From assembly GCA_900545705.1 (NCBI GenBank), contig URAK01000020.1, positions 1 to 26,778 on the forward strand: a DNA stretch of 26,778 nt, in the 5' to 3' direction. Below the pieces are notes generated by a model. It saw only the letters and a list, made by a program, of their open reading frames with translations. It did no database searches and had not been told where the DNA came from. The stretch comes from an uncultured Opitutales bacterium (GTDB lineage: Bacteria > Verrucomicrobiota > Verrucomicrobiia > Opitutales > Intestinicryptomonadaceae). Position 1 is the first letter of the stretch; each line of letters begins with the position of its first letter. The translations under genes were made by a program, and so were the position numbers. Positions 17,960-26,642 of the stretch are shown here, one piece after another.

Positions 17960-19503
17960 ATGAAACCCGTTTATCTGGGCATAGACGCAAGCACGCAGTC
18001 GATGACAGGAATTGTCATCGACTGCGGCAGCTCTGAAATTTTAGCGTCGGAAAGCGTGAATTTTGAGGGAGAGCTTCTGCAATATGGCACGTCGGCCGGT
18101 GTTTGCGTATCTGAAAAAAATCCGCTCGAAGTCTGGTCGTATCCTCTGATGTGGCTCGATGCCCTTGAAATTCTCCTAAAAAGAATATCGAAATATGTAG
18201 ACTTGCAAACTGTGCGCGCGGTGAGCGGTTCCGGACAGCAGCATGCCACGGTATGGCTGAACTCCGCGAGCGCGTTTGCGGCTTGCGATTGCTCGAAGTC
18301 GCTTGCAGAAAATATAAAGCCGTTTCTCAGTATGGAAAAGTCCCCAGTGTGGCTCGACGCATCTACTTCTGTGGAATGTGCCGAGATTGCGGGGGCGGCG
18401 GGGGGAGACGACAAAGTCCTCCAAAAGACGGGCTCGGTTGTAATCGAACGCTTCTCCGGAGCTCAGATACGGAAAATATCGAAAAAAAGCCTGAAATTTA
18501 TAGAGCCACAAAGAGAATACATTTGAATTCGTCGTTTATGTGTTCCGTTATGTGCGGGGCGGATTCGCCTGTTGATTTTTGCGACGGATCCGGCATGAAT
18601 CTTATGGATTTGAGGAATTTCTCTTGGGATTCCGAAATGCTTGCGGCATGCGCGCAGAATTTGGAGGGCAAGCTTCCGAAGCTTGCGCCTCCCGCGGCAG
18701 TCGTGGGAAAGATTTCTCCGTATCTTAGCGAAAAATACGGCTTTGACAAAAACGCCGGAGTTGTGATTTTTACGGGGGACAACTCGTCGAGTCTCGTGGG
18801 GATCGGTGCTTCGGGAAAAGGTTCGGCTGCGGTAAGCTTGGGGACGAGCGACACTTTCTTTTGCTCGATGGAAAATTTCTCCCCAATTGAAAACGCGCAT
18901 GTATTCTGCAATCCAAACGGCGGATACATGGGGCTTGTGTGCTTCCGCAACGGATCGCTCGCGAGGGACAAATTTAGGCGCCTTATGGGGGTTGACTGGC
19001 GCTTTTTTGACGAAGAAGCGTTTGCCGGATATTTCCCGTCGATTGACGGCAAAATGATCCTGCCTTTTTTCGTTGACGAAATATCACCCAAATTGCGCGC
19101 CAGCGCTCCAGTATTTTCCGGCTTTTGCGACAGGGACTCTAAGGAAAGCAGAATAAGGGCATTTGTGGAGGGGCAGGCGCTTAATATTTGCTTGCAGGCA
19201 AAAAAAATGGGAAGCATTCCGCAAAAGATAATTCTTACGGGAGGAGCTTCTAAAAGTTTTGGAATCGCACAGACGTTTGCTGACGTTTTCGGTTCGCAGA
19301 TATTCAGGCTTGCGTCGTCCCAAAATTCTGCGGCGCTGGGGGCCGCAATCCGCGCTGCATCGCCCGACTTTGAACTGGGTTTCTTGGAATCAGCCTTCTG
19401 CCCGCTTCTTCCGGCAAGCGCTCCTAGGCCTGGGACGCGCGAAATATATTTAAAGAAATTGAATCTTTTTGAAAATATGCTAAAAACACAAAAAGACTTT
19501 TAA
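17960..19503 (+). pseudogene. FGGY-family sugar kinase (xylulokinase-like), frameshifted
   Basis: The N-terminal half reads VYLGIDASTQSMTGIVID (residues 4-21), SGSGQQHATVWLN near 91, a WLDAST substrate motif and ERFSGAQIRKISKK. The frame then shifts at an A7 run (18482-18488) and ends at 18526. Going back one base, AAG CCT GAA ATT TAT continues as KPEIYRATKRIHLNSSFM, which is the conserved family sequence. The rest reads FTGDNSSSLVGIGASG, VSLGTSDTFFCSM and ILTGGASKSFGIAQTFADVF (ATP site). One extra A, or a -1 slip on the run, gives one protein of about 514 residues, like xylulokinases. It would phosphorylate a ketose, perhaps the isomerase product, in the same operon. Real decay, homopolymer sequencing error and programmed or transcriptional slippage cannot be told apart here. 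Confidence 0.85.
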
Positions 19504-19512
19504 TTTCATGCG

Positions 19513-21063
19513 ATGAAACATAAGACATTCTTTGCGTTTGTGTGCGTGTTGCTGTTTGCAGTAATTTTGCACGCATATTCCCAGCCTGCAAAATTGCGGA
19601 ACGTCTTGCTGATAGTCGCCGACGATTTAGGATACGGCGACATAGGCTGTATGGGAGCCAAAAACTTTAAAACGCCAAACATAGATTCGCTTGCCTCAAA
19701 TGGGATTGTGTTTTCGCAGGGTTACGCCACTGCATCTACATGCACGCCGTCGCGCTACAGCATGCTTACGGGCGAATATGCATGGAGGCAAAAGGGCAAA
19801 AAAACCGTAATTCTCGATGGAAACGACCCTCTCTGCATACCGCAAGGCGCTTTCACTCTTCCTAAAATTTTTAAGGCGGCGGGATACCGCACTGCCGCAA
19901 TAGGCAAATGGCATCTCGGGCTCGGCGACGGCTCCAAAGAGCTTGATTTTAACGGTGAAATCACGCCAAACCCAAACTCAGTCGGCTTCGACTACTCTTA
20001 TATAATCCCCGCTACTGTCGATCGGGTACCATCTGTATGGCTTAAAAACGGAAGAGTTGAAAATCTGGATCCAACAGACCCAATAACAGTAAGCTATTCA
20101 AAAAATATAAGCGACACCCCCACTGGCGCGGAGCGACCGGACCTTCTCAAACAGGGCGCGGACGCACAGCATTCCGGCAGCATAATAAACGGAATCAGCA
20201 GAATCGGATACATGCGCGGCGGGAAAGCTGCGAGGTTTGTAGACGAGCAAATACCTAATGTTGTTGTTTCACAAGCGGCTAAGTTTATCGATTCCAACAA
20301 AAACAATCCATTCTTTCTGTATGTCGGGCTTTTCGAGCCGCATGTTCCCAGAACGGTCGATAAAAGATTTGAAGGGGCCTCGCAATGCGGAATCCGCGGA
20401 GACGCAATAGTGCAGGCAGACTGGCAGGTCGGCGAGATAGTTAAGAAATTGAAAGATGAAGGCATATACGAAAACACCGTCATAATTTTTTCGAGCGACA
20501 ACGGCTCCGTGCTTTTTGACGGCTATTTCGACAACTCCGAAAACGAGACAAACGGTCACTCTCCATCGGGGATATTGCGCGGGGGAAAATACCTGATTTA
20601 CGAGGGCGGCATGAGGGTCCCGTTTATTGTAGTAAATCCAGATGCGATTAAAAATGGATTAAGTTCCGAAATGGTAGGCCTTAACGACCTTCCGGCGACT
20701 TTCGCAAAAAAGCTTGGGATTCCCGTGCCCAAGGGAGCTGCTTTTGACAGCATCGACGTCTCGGCGGCGTTTGAATCGGCAGACGGGAAAAGCGGGAGAA
20801 ATGAAATTGTGTTGCAGGGCACCAACGGCCTGTCAATAAGATCGGGGAAATGGAAGTTCGTGCCAAAGTCAAAGAATGCAACAATTAACGCCGGCAGCAA
20901 TGCAAACACGCGCGACAAGCGTTTTGCAGAAGCGGTAGTCGCGGAAGATTCGCTATACGATTTGTCGGCCGATCCGTCTGAAAAGCGCAATCTCGCGTCC
21001 GAATACCCGCAAGTTGCGGAGGCTCTAAAAAGAAGGCTAAAAGAAATTGTGGACAGCAAATAA
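19513..21063 (+). CDS. Secreted sulfatase 2 (CTPSR type)
   Basis: A 516-residue type I sulfatase with signal peptide MKHKTFFAFVCVLLFAVILH. It has NVLLIVADDLGYGDIG near 30-45 (metal site), CTPSRYSMLTGEY with the formylglycine Cys at residue 77, GKWHLGLGDG near 134 and SSDNGS near 325. It hydrolyses sulfate esters and needs Cys-to-formylglycine conversion; no maturase gene is in the window. It is the last gene of the six-gene operon, starting 10 bases after the kinase. The reading frame is intact, and the bidirectional terminator follows 48 bases downstream. Confidence 0.9.
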   Translation: MKHKTFFAFVCVLLFAVILHAYSQPAKLRNVLLIVADDLGYGDIGCMGAKNFKTPNIDSLASNGIVFSQGYATASTCTPSRYSMLTGEYAWRQKGKKTVILDGNDPLCIPQGAFTLPKIFKAAGYRTAAIGKWHLGLGDGSKELDFNGEITPNPNSVGFDYSYIIPATVDRVPSVWLKNGRVENLDPTDPITVSYSKNISDTPTGAERPDLLKQGADAQHSGSIINGISRIGYMRGGKAARFVDEQIPNVVVSQAAKFIDSNKNNPFFLYVGLFEPHVPRTVDKRFEGASQCGIRGDAIVQADWQVGEIVKKLKDEGIYENTVIIFSSDNGSVLFDGYFDNSENETNGHSPSGILRGGKYLIYEGGMRVPFIVVNPDAIKNGLSSEMVGLNDLPATFAKKLGIPVPKGAAFDSIDVSAAFESADGKSGRNEIVLQGTNGLSIRSGKWKFVPKSKNATINAGSNANTRDKRFAEAVVAEDSLYDLSADPSEKRNLASEYPQVAEALKRRLKEIVDSK

Positions 21064-21110
21064 CTCTTGCGCGATTGATGTAAATTTTTACGTCAGCATT
21101 CGGCGCAAAT

Positions 21111-21150
21111 AAAAAGCCGCGCATTTATATATAATCGCGGCGGCTTTTGT
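21111..21150. terminator. Bidirectional terminator between convergent sulfatases
   Basis: AAAAGCC (21112-21118) with GCG pairs with CGC and GGCTTTT (21142-21148) around an AT loop, with a three-base GGC bulge on the right arm. A T-run follows on the plus strand, and the same structure read on the minus strand ends in T5, so it can stop both the plus operon and the minus sulfatase 3. Confidence 0.75.
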
Positions 21151-21173
21151 TTATAGGAGATTTCACACCAGCC

Positions 21174-22589
21174 TTACCCTTTGCTGTTCTTAAAATTAAA
21201 CTGCTTTATTGGCGACGGAGTCCGGGCGTTTTCAAGAAGTTCTTTTAGTTCAGCCATCTTTTCAGGATATTTTGAGGACAAATCATGTTTTTCGGAAGGA
21301 TCCTTTGAAAGATCGTATAGTTCAAACTTTGTTTTCTTTGGATTGTTTACATTTATTTTTACAAGTTTCCAGTCATCTTGCCAAACGGCCTGTTTTCCCC
21401 CCTGTTCGTGGAATTCCCAGTACAAAAACTTATGCTTCGGTTGCGGCTTTCCTTGAAGAAGCGGAGCAAACGATATGCCGTCCGTCGGGGTATTGAAGCT
21501 TGCACCTGAAATGTCTTTTAGAGTCGGCATTATATCCCAAAATGCGGAGATATGTCCGGTCTCTGATTTTTGCAATCGCCCTTTCCAATACACAATCATC
21601 GGGACTCTTATGCCCCCTTCGTATAAATCGCGCTTTATTCCGCGGAAACCGCCGTTTGAGTTCCAATAAACGGGGTCATGCCCGCCTTCGCAGTGCGCGC
21701 CGTTGTCGGAAGTTACAAATATTATTGTGTTGTCGAGTTCCCCGCAATCGCGCAGTGTTTTTACGATGTCGCCAACGTATCCGTCTATGCGTTTCATCAT
21801 GGCGGCGAATGCCGAACGCGGCTTCTTTTGAGCTCCGTACAGTTCTTTGGGTTTACCCTTAAATTCTGGTTCAGGGGCGAATTTATCGCCGAATTCGGCA
21901 ATTGCCTCCTCTGGTGCCGCCATTTCAGCGTGGGGCAGGGTCATCGCATAATATATGAAAAAAGGCTTTTTATCTGACTTGGATTCTTCGGAACACTTCT
22001 TTACAAAGTCTATTAGCCTTGAATGGATAAGGTCGCCGGAATATTGGGTTCTCTTGCCGTTTAGATTTCCCTCCAAGACAACTTTTTTCCCGTTTTCCCA
22101 CAAGTGGTCTGGATAATAATTGTGCGCAAGGAATTGGCAATTATATCCAAAGAATAAATCGAACCCCATTGCCATTGGCGAGGAATACGAATTTGGCGCG
22201 CCCAACCCCCATTTGCCAAAAGCCCCTGTTTTATATCCGCAGGAACTCAACATATGCGCAATGGTTTTAGTGTCAGCGGGCATTTCTTGCTGACCTTCGG
22301 TGTCGAGTTTCGACTGTATGTTGCCTCTTATAGGGGCATGTCCTGTGTGCAGCCCAGTCATAAGCGAGCTTCTCGAAGGCGCGCATACGGTTGTGCCGGC
22401 ATAATGGCGGTTGAATTTAAGCCCTTGTTCGGCGAGCGAATCTATGTTGGGAGTCGTAAATTTTTTTTGCCCATAGCAGCTGAGATCCCCTATCCCCATA
22501 TCGTCCGCAAGAATAAAAACTATGTTGGGTTTGTCGGACTTTGCATAGGCGCAAATTCCGCATAGGGACGCTATTGACAAGGCGAGCAT
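21174..22589 (-). CDS. Secreted sulfatase 3 (CAPSR type)
   Basis: A 471-residue sulfatase on the minus strand. PNIVFILADDMGIGDLSCYG at about 21-40, formylglycine motif CAPSRSSLMTG at 69-79, GKWGLG near 127, TSDNGAHCEGGHDP near 293 and the C-terminal ELYDLSKDPSEKHDLS are classic arylsulfatase A-like features. The annotated start gives a short signal (MLALSIASLCGICAYA) with no basic residues. An upstream ATG at 22615 gives MRFIYIAKK in front if one A is added to the A7 run at 22589-22595, so the true start may be hidden by a missing base. It is convergent with sulfatase 2 and belongs to a different subfamily from the other two. Confidence 0.9.
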   Translation of the reverse strand: MLALSIASLCGICAYAKSDKPNIVFILADDMGIGDLSCYGQKKFTTPNIDSLAEQGLKFNRHYAGTTVCAPSRSSLMTGLHTGHAPIRGNIQSKLDTEGQQEMPADTKTIAHMLSSCGYKTGAFGKWGLGAPNSYSSPMAMGFDLFFGYNCQFLAHNYYPDHLWENGKKVVLEGNLNGKRTQYSGDLIHSRLIDFVKKCSEESKSDKKPFFIYYAMTLPHAEMAAPEEAIAEFGDKFAPEPEFKGKPKELYGAQKKPRSAFAAMMKRIDGYVGDIVKTLRDCGELDNTIIFVTSDNGAHCEGGHDPVYWNSNGGFRGIKRDLYEGGIRVPMIVYWKGRLQKSETGHISAFWDIMPTLKDISGASFNTPTDGISFAPLLQGKPQPKHKFLYWEFHEQGGKQAVWQDDWKLVKINVNNPKKTKFELYDLSKDPSEKHDLSSKYPEKMAELKELLENARTPSPIKQFNFKNSKG

Positions 22590-22615
22590 TTTTTTGCTAT
22601 ATATATAAATCTCAT

Positions 22616-23323
22616 TGTATTTATTAATATTTTCAAAAAACTCAAAATTTGTTGTAAGCTTTTTTATTTATCTAAAATATATGGGAGTTTTCAACAAAAA
22701 AAGCATGTCAGATTGATGTTTACGTATATTTTTTTTAGAATGCTCAATTTTTTTTAATTGAAATCTGACGTGATATTTTTTTGCGGGAACTAAAAGTAAA
22801 TATAAATATTATTTTTTTATAATAAGCGCACAATTTGTCCTACGCTTGTACGCCCGTTTTTCAGGCGGGAAGCATATCTTTATAGGTGCTGTATAAAAAT
22901 ATTTTGGCGTGTATGAATAGAAAATCCTTATATATTGAAGGAAGAAAAAATCATTTTTTGCGAACAATATTAAAACGGGATAAATAGAATTAAAGAGTAG
23001 TAAATTTGCAGATCAACTTTGCCGCGCAGCAATTGCGGCTGCCTCGTTTCTCGCTGAAGCAGGCGGCGCGAAAAAACATAAAGCGTGCCGGTTCCGCCTG
23101 CAATTTATTTTATGCGCCGCACTCCATGACAGAAATTACAAATGGACCTTAATTATGTTATACAGAATAAACACGCTTGCATGGTTATTTTTTTTGCATT
23201 TAAACTATGTAAAAAAACAAGGTTTAATGGCTGCGGATTGACAGCGCGCCTTTTAATTTGGCAAGCATCGCAATTTTTGCGTTTGCTTCTATTGCACAGC
23301 AGCAATACTATAATAAAAATACT
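22616..23323. other. AT-rich intergenic region with inverted repeats
   Basis: About 700 bases with no convincing gene. At 22704-22714 and 22762-22772 an 11-bp inverted repeat (CATGTCAGATT/AATCTGACGTG, one G:T) encloses an inner hairpin TCAATT/AATTGA (22744-22761). From about 23015 to 23130 GC-rich segments can pair (GCCGC/GCGGC near 23022 and 23033; GCGGCGC near 23066 with GCGCCGC near 23117), suggesting structured RNA or a decayed gene. An open frame of roughly 85 codons without a good start runs through 22985-23240; I do not recognise it. TATAAT at 23309-23314 lies only 10 bases before the next start codon. Confidence 0.45.
22704..22772. repeat. Nested inverted repeat upstream of sulfatase 3
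   Basis: An outer 11-bp stem (22704-22714 with 22762-22772) surrounds a 6-bp inner hairpin (22744-22749 with 22756-22761, loop of six T). It lies 90 to 180 bases upstream of the sulfatase 3 start on the side of its promoter. Possible operator or RNA structure. Confidence 0.6.
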
Positions 23324-25192
23324 ATGAAAATTATAGATAAAATAAAATGTTTGTTCCTTGCGGCACCGCTGTTGTTGTGCCTGACCCATTGCGTGACAAT
23401 CCCTGAGGACTCCAGAGAAGGCGATGTTTACATTAAGGTGTTTGACGAGGCTCTGTCAAAAATTAATGCGGAAGATTCCGGCAATAGCAGATATAAAATA
23501 ATATGCGATAGAGAAAAGATAATTGAAATGCGCAAGCGCACGGAAAGCGGGGATATTACTGCATATATTTCTTTGGCAGACTTTTACTTAGAGAAATCAT
23601 ACTGCAACGATAGCGACTTTCCCGACAATAAAAAGGCGGTGGAAATTTTAAAATATATCGCCGGCAGGCCTTCCGACGGCAATCCTGAAATAAAGCGCGC
23701 TTCAAAAATCGCCGCAAAGATGCTGGGCGACATGTTTTCCGGAAATTCTATCAATTACCACTATTTTAAAAGAGACTTCAATGAGGCGGAAATATGGTAC
23801 AACAAGTTGTTGTCGCTTGGAGACGAGAGAGCGCGCCTATATTTGAGCTATGTCTATTCAAACGATGAAAATCCTGATAAAAATTTGGATACAGCAAAAA
23901 AATACATCTTTCCGCTAATAGACAAAGAGGGTTATGATATCGCCAAGTTTGAATACGATTCTTTATGTGCCAAACAGAATAATCCTGCGCCCTCAAAAGA
24001 GGGGAGGGAGGCGTTCTTCGACAACAGCGGAAATATAGACTACGAATCTCTAATCAAGGCCGTAAAAGAGGGAAATTTTGAGGCTCAAATTTATTTGGCG
24101 CGCGTCTATTTGGGAGATACGAAATTTCCTATCCAGTTGCCTAAATGGGTTATGGAGGATTATGACAGCGACAAGGTATTAAAAATCACAAAAAAACTTG
24201 GTGTTAAAAGGGAGATCTGTGAGGAGCGTGCGCATAAGCTGTTGCGGGAGGCCGCTTTGATGGGAAATCCAAAGGGCGCGGTGATGTACGCACTAATGCT
24301 GATAAATGGCATTGCCACAGACAAAAATATAGAGCTCGCCAGGGGCATACTGTTGAAATTCAGCCCAAATAGCGCAGAGGCGAGGTTTTGTTACGAGCTT
24401 TACTTTTCAGATCTGAATTTGAAAAAAATAAATTTGTCGCATTTAGCGGGAGACCTGCATAAAATGAAAGACACTCCGTATACATTTAATCCTAATGAGT
24501 CGTACGAATGGACTAAAATGTTAAAATGTCCGCCGAACGAATACATAAAGGGTGAATTCTATCGTTTGGCGAATCCGAATCTGAGTTTGCGGGATATACC
24601 GGAGGGGCAAAAGAAACTTATGCCCTTGCAGGCTGTAATCAAGCTAGTGGGCCTGTTGTCGGAGTCGGGCGACAACACATATGTAATCGACCCATCGCAA
24701 GCCAACGCCTTTTTCGAGGAGGGAAATGTCTATATTAGCGGCCGAACGGTTTGGAAAGATCCCAATATTGACACCACGAAATCGGGCCCATTTGAATCAT
24801 ATTCTTACGAGCTGGTGGGAGAATTGGAAGGCGGTGTGCAGGTTCTGAGCATTTATAGGAATGATGGAGGTTCGCTGGTTCAGTCCTATATTTATTTTGT
24901 AGCAATGCGCGATATTGAGGTTCTCGACGGAGAGGGAACGATAAAAGTTTTGGTACTTCAGAATCTTGGGAAAATTACAGAGTTTTCAGATATTAGGCTT
25001 ATGAAGATGGCATCAAATGGCAATGTCTTTATTTTGTACAGAATTGTCGCCGATGATAGGAACTACGAGTTATACAGCAATAGCGTAAAAATAATATCGT
25101 TTGAAAAAGGCGCGAAAGCAGAGTCAGAAAGCATATCCGCCCTAATGGAAGAAATATTTGGTTTCCGCAAAGAAACCTGCCCTTGGCGATGA
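23324..25192 (+). CDS. Sel1/TPR-like repeat lipoprotein
   Basis: A 622-residue protein. The signal MKIIDKIKCLFLAAPLLLCL runs into LTHC, a possible lipobox with the lipidated Cys near residue 24. The middle carries degenerate Sel1-like helical repeats (ITAYISLADFYLEKSYCND; FNEAEIWYNKLLSLGDERAR; AHKLLREAALMGNPKGAVMYA followed by LMLINGIATDKNIE). The C-terminal 200 residues are beta-rich with no recognised family (YSYELVGELEGGVQVLSIYR). I start at 23324 rather than the upstream non-ATG start because of the signal peptide. A TATAAT ends 10 bases before, implying a very short leader. It is more AT-rich than the genes to the left. Confidence 0.65.
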   Translation: MKIIDKIKCLFLAAPLLLCLTHCVTIPEDSREGDVYIKVFDEALSKINAEDSGNSRYKIICDREKIIEMRKRTESGDITAYISLADFYLEKSYCNDSDFPDNKKAVEILKYIAGRPSDGNPEIKRASKIAAKMLGDMFSGNSINYHYFKRDFNEAEIWYNKLLSLGDERARLYLSYVYSNDENPDKNLDTAKKYIFPLIDKEGYDIAKFEYDSLCAKQNNPAPSKEGREAFFDNSGNIDYESLIKAVKEGNFEAQIYLARVYLGDTKFPIQLPKWVMEDYDSDKVLKITKKLGVKREICEERAHKLLREAALMGNPKGAVMYALMLINGIATDKNIELARGILLKFSPNSAEARFCYELYFSDLNLKKINLSHLAGDLHKMKDTPYTFNPNESYEWTKMLKCPPNEYIKGEFYRLANPNLSLRDIPEGQKKLMPLQAVIKLVGLLSESGDNTYVIDPSQANAFFEEGNVYISGRTVWKDPNIDTTKSGPFESYSYELVGELEGGVQVLSIYRNDGGSLVQSYIYFVAMRDIEVLDGEGTIKVLVLQNLGKITEFSDIRLMKMASNGNVFILYRIVADDRNYELYSNSVKIISFEKGAKAESESISALMEEIFGFRKETCPWR

Positions 25193-25321
25193 ACTTGTTT
25201 AAATGTGTGCGTAAAAGGAATAAAAAAAACAGAAGCGATTTTGGACAATTATAAGAGCAAAAACAATGTATATAAAATATGATGCTATATTAAGATGTTA
25301 TTGATAAAACATATTTTTACC

Positions 25322-25350
25322 TTGATATGAAAAGAAAATAGTGATACATT
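25322..25350 (+). promoter_or_regulatory. Sigma-70-type promoter for the Sel1 gene
   Basis: TTGATA (25322-25327), 17-base spacer and TACATT (25345-25350). The start would be near 25357, followed by AAGGAG at 25361-25366, 9 bases before the ATG at 25376, a compact and self-consistent start. Confidence 0.55.
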
Positions 25351-25375
25351 AAAAAAAGAAAAGGAGTGATGTAGT

Positions 25376-26038
25376 ATGAGCAAATTAAAAATGATATCAT
25401 CTTTTTTTATGATTGTGTCCCTAAGTATATTTTTTCACCTAAATATATTTGCTGACGAATTTATGAGTGAATTTATAAGTGAGACAGAGGGAGAATGCAA
25501 TAAAAGTAGCGATATCGAAAAACGCTTCAAAAATTACTATAAGAAGGCTGCGGATGAGGGGAACGTCAATGCGCAATATTACATTGGAAAGTTGTATTAT
25601 AAGGGAGAAGTAATAGAAAAAGATTATAAAAAGGCGTTTGAATATTTAAAGAAGGCTGCGGATGATGGTAACGTCAATGCGCAATACTACATTGGAACGT
25701 TGTATTATAAAGGAAAAGGAATAGAAAAAGATTATGAGAAAGCATTTGAATATTTGAAGAAGGCTGCGGATAAAGGGCATATAGACGCGCAATATAATCT
25801 TGGTTTTTGCTATGCCGAAGGTAAAGGCATAGAAGAAGATTTTAAAAAGGCATTTGAATATTGGAAGAAGGCAGCAGACAGCGGGAATGCCGATGCGCAA
25901 TATAATATTGGTTGCTGTTATATCGGAGGACTAGGAGTAGAAAAAGCAGATCAAAAAAAAGCGATTGAATATTGGGGAAAGTCAGCCAATCAAGGCCTTG
26001 ATGCTGCAAAAGAGGCATTAATAAAATTAGGGAATTAG
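25376..26038 (+). CDS. Secreted Sel1-repeat protein
   Basis: A 220-residue protein with signal peptide MSKLKMISSFFMIVSLSIFF ending near ADEF. From about residue 50 come four to five Sel1 repeats of 36 residues with the pattern AADxGNxxAQYxIGxxYYxGxGIEKDYKKAFEYLKK, plus a final half repeat (ANQGLDAAKEALIKLGN). Sel1 proteins are solenoid scaffolds used in protein-protein contacts, often at host or envelope interfaces. Its strong ribosome site and promoter support expression. It follows another Sel1-like gene by 183 bases. The gene is AT-rich compared with the sugar operons. Confidence 0.9.
   Translation: MSKLKMISSFFMIVSLSIFFHLNIFADEFMSEFISETEGECNKSSDIEKRFKNYYKKAADEGNVNAQYYIGKLYYKGEVIEKDYKKAFEYLKKAADDGNVNAQYYIGTLYYKGKGIEKDYEKAFEYLKKAADKGHIDAQYNLGFCYAEGKGIEEDFKKAFEYWKKAADSGNADAQYNIGCCYIGGLGVEKADQKKAIEYWGKSANQGLDAAKEALIKLGN
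25541..25975 (+). repeat. Four tandem 108-bp Sel1-coding repeats
   Basis: Units begin with AAGAAGGC at 25541, 25649, 25757 and 25865; the first three are 108 bases, the fourth 111. Units 1 and 2 are nearly identical at DNA level for long stretches (shared CAATGCGCAATA), consistent with recent duplication. Confidence 0.85.
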
Positions 26039-26157
26039 ATAGTTCAAGATATTGCGATAAAAACTGTAATATTAAAAAAGTAATATAACCAAGCTAAAAA
26101 TAATTCCAGATTCTCTAATATTTGTGCGTGCAAGTGTATTTTTTTATCTGAATACAT

Positions 26158-26460
26158 TTGATGATTATTTCATATAAGATAAAACGGAAAAATTTTATTA
26201 AAAATTGCGATATTGGGAGCGGCTTCTATTACCAAAAAAAGACAGCCGGCTTGGGTGGTGTTTATGTATTAAGTATGCCGGGGAAGCGCGATATTGCAAG
26301 AGTAGAAGCAGATGTCTTCGCAAAGCGATTGAAAATTACAAGGAAGCATGGGGTTGGGGTATAATGTGCCTTTGGAATTTGTTATTACAAATAGTAGGGT
26401 AGAGTTCTTAGTAAAACGCTTTAATATACTGATAAAGAAGCGGGACAGAGACATAGCGCT
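26158..26460 (+). pseudogene. Decayed Sel1-repeat gene remnant
   Basis: No intact gene is seen, but the DNA resembles the fourth Sel1 unit at 25900-25970. The stretch GTAGAAGCAGAT...AAAGCGATTGAAAATTA near 26305-26340 matches GTAGAAAAAGCAGAT...AAAGCGATTGAATATTGG. Translated pieces lie in different frames (VEADVFAKR; RKAIENYKEAWGWG). Interpreted as an eroded further Sel1 copy; similarity is short, so this is tentative. Confidence 0.45.
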
Positions 26461-26501
26461 AGGCGGCGTTGCAAAGTAAAGTATGTTTTTTTGCAGCCCT
26501 G

Positions 26502-26518
26502 CGCGGAATAAAGCCGCG
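26502..26518. other. Small GC hairpin in the right intergenic end
   Basis: CGCGG-AATAAAG-CCGCG is a perfect 5-bp stem with a 7-base loop and no T-run. 26461-26640 shows nothing else recognisable. Confidence 0.4.
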
Positions 26519-26642
26519 GCGGCATAGTGGCTCAATTTTTCATATGGGTTTTAAGGCCAATCCTCCGAAATTTTTTGGATCAAGAGTAAAAAGGAATACG
26601 GAGATTTTTTAGATTAGAGGCTAGGCAAGGGCGGGGTGAAGC

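Noticed and set aside
23292..23324. Strong promoter directly before the Sel1-like lipoprotein
   Set aside because: TATAAT is present but no -35 box at a normal distance; too weak to list as a promoter.
25541..25975. CRISPR-like or minisatellite array
   Set aside because: The 108-bp units are coding and match the Sel1 helix pattern.
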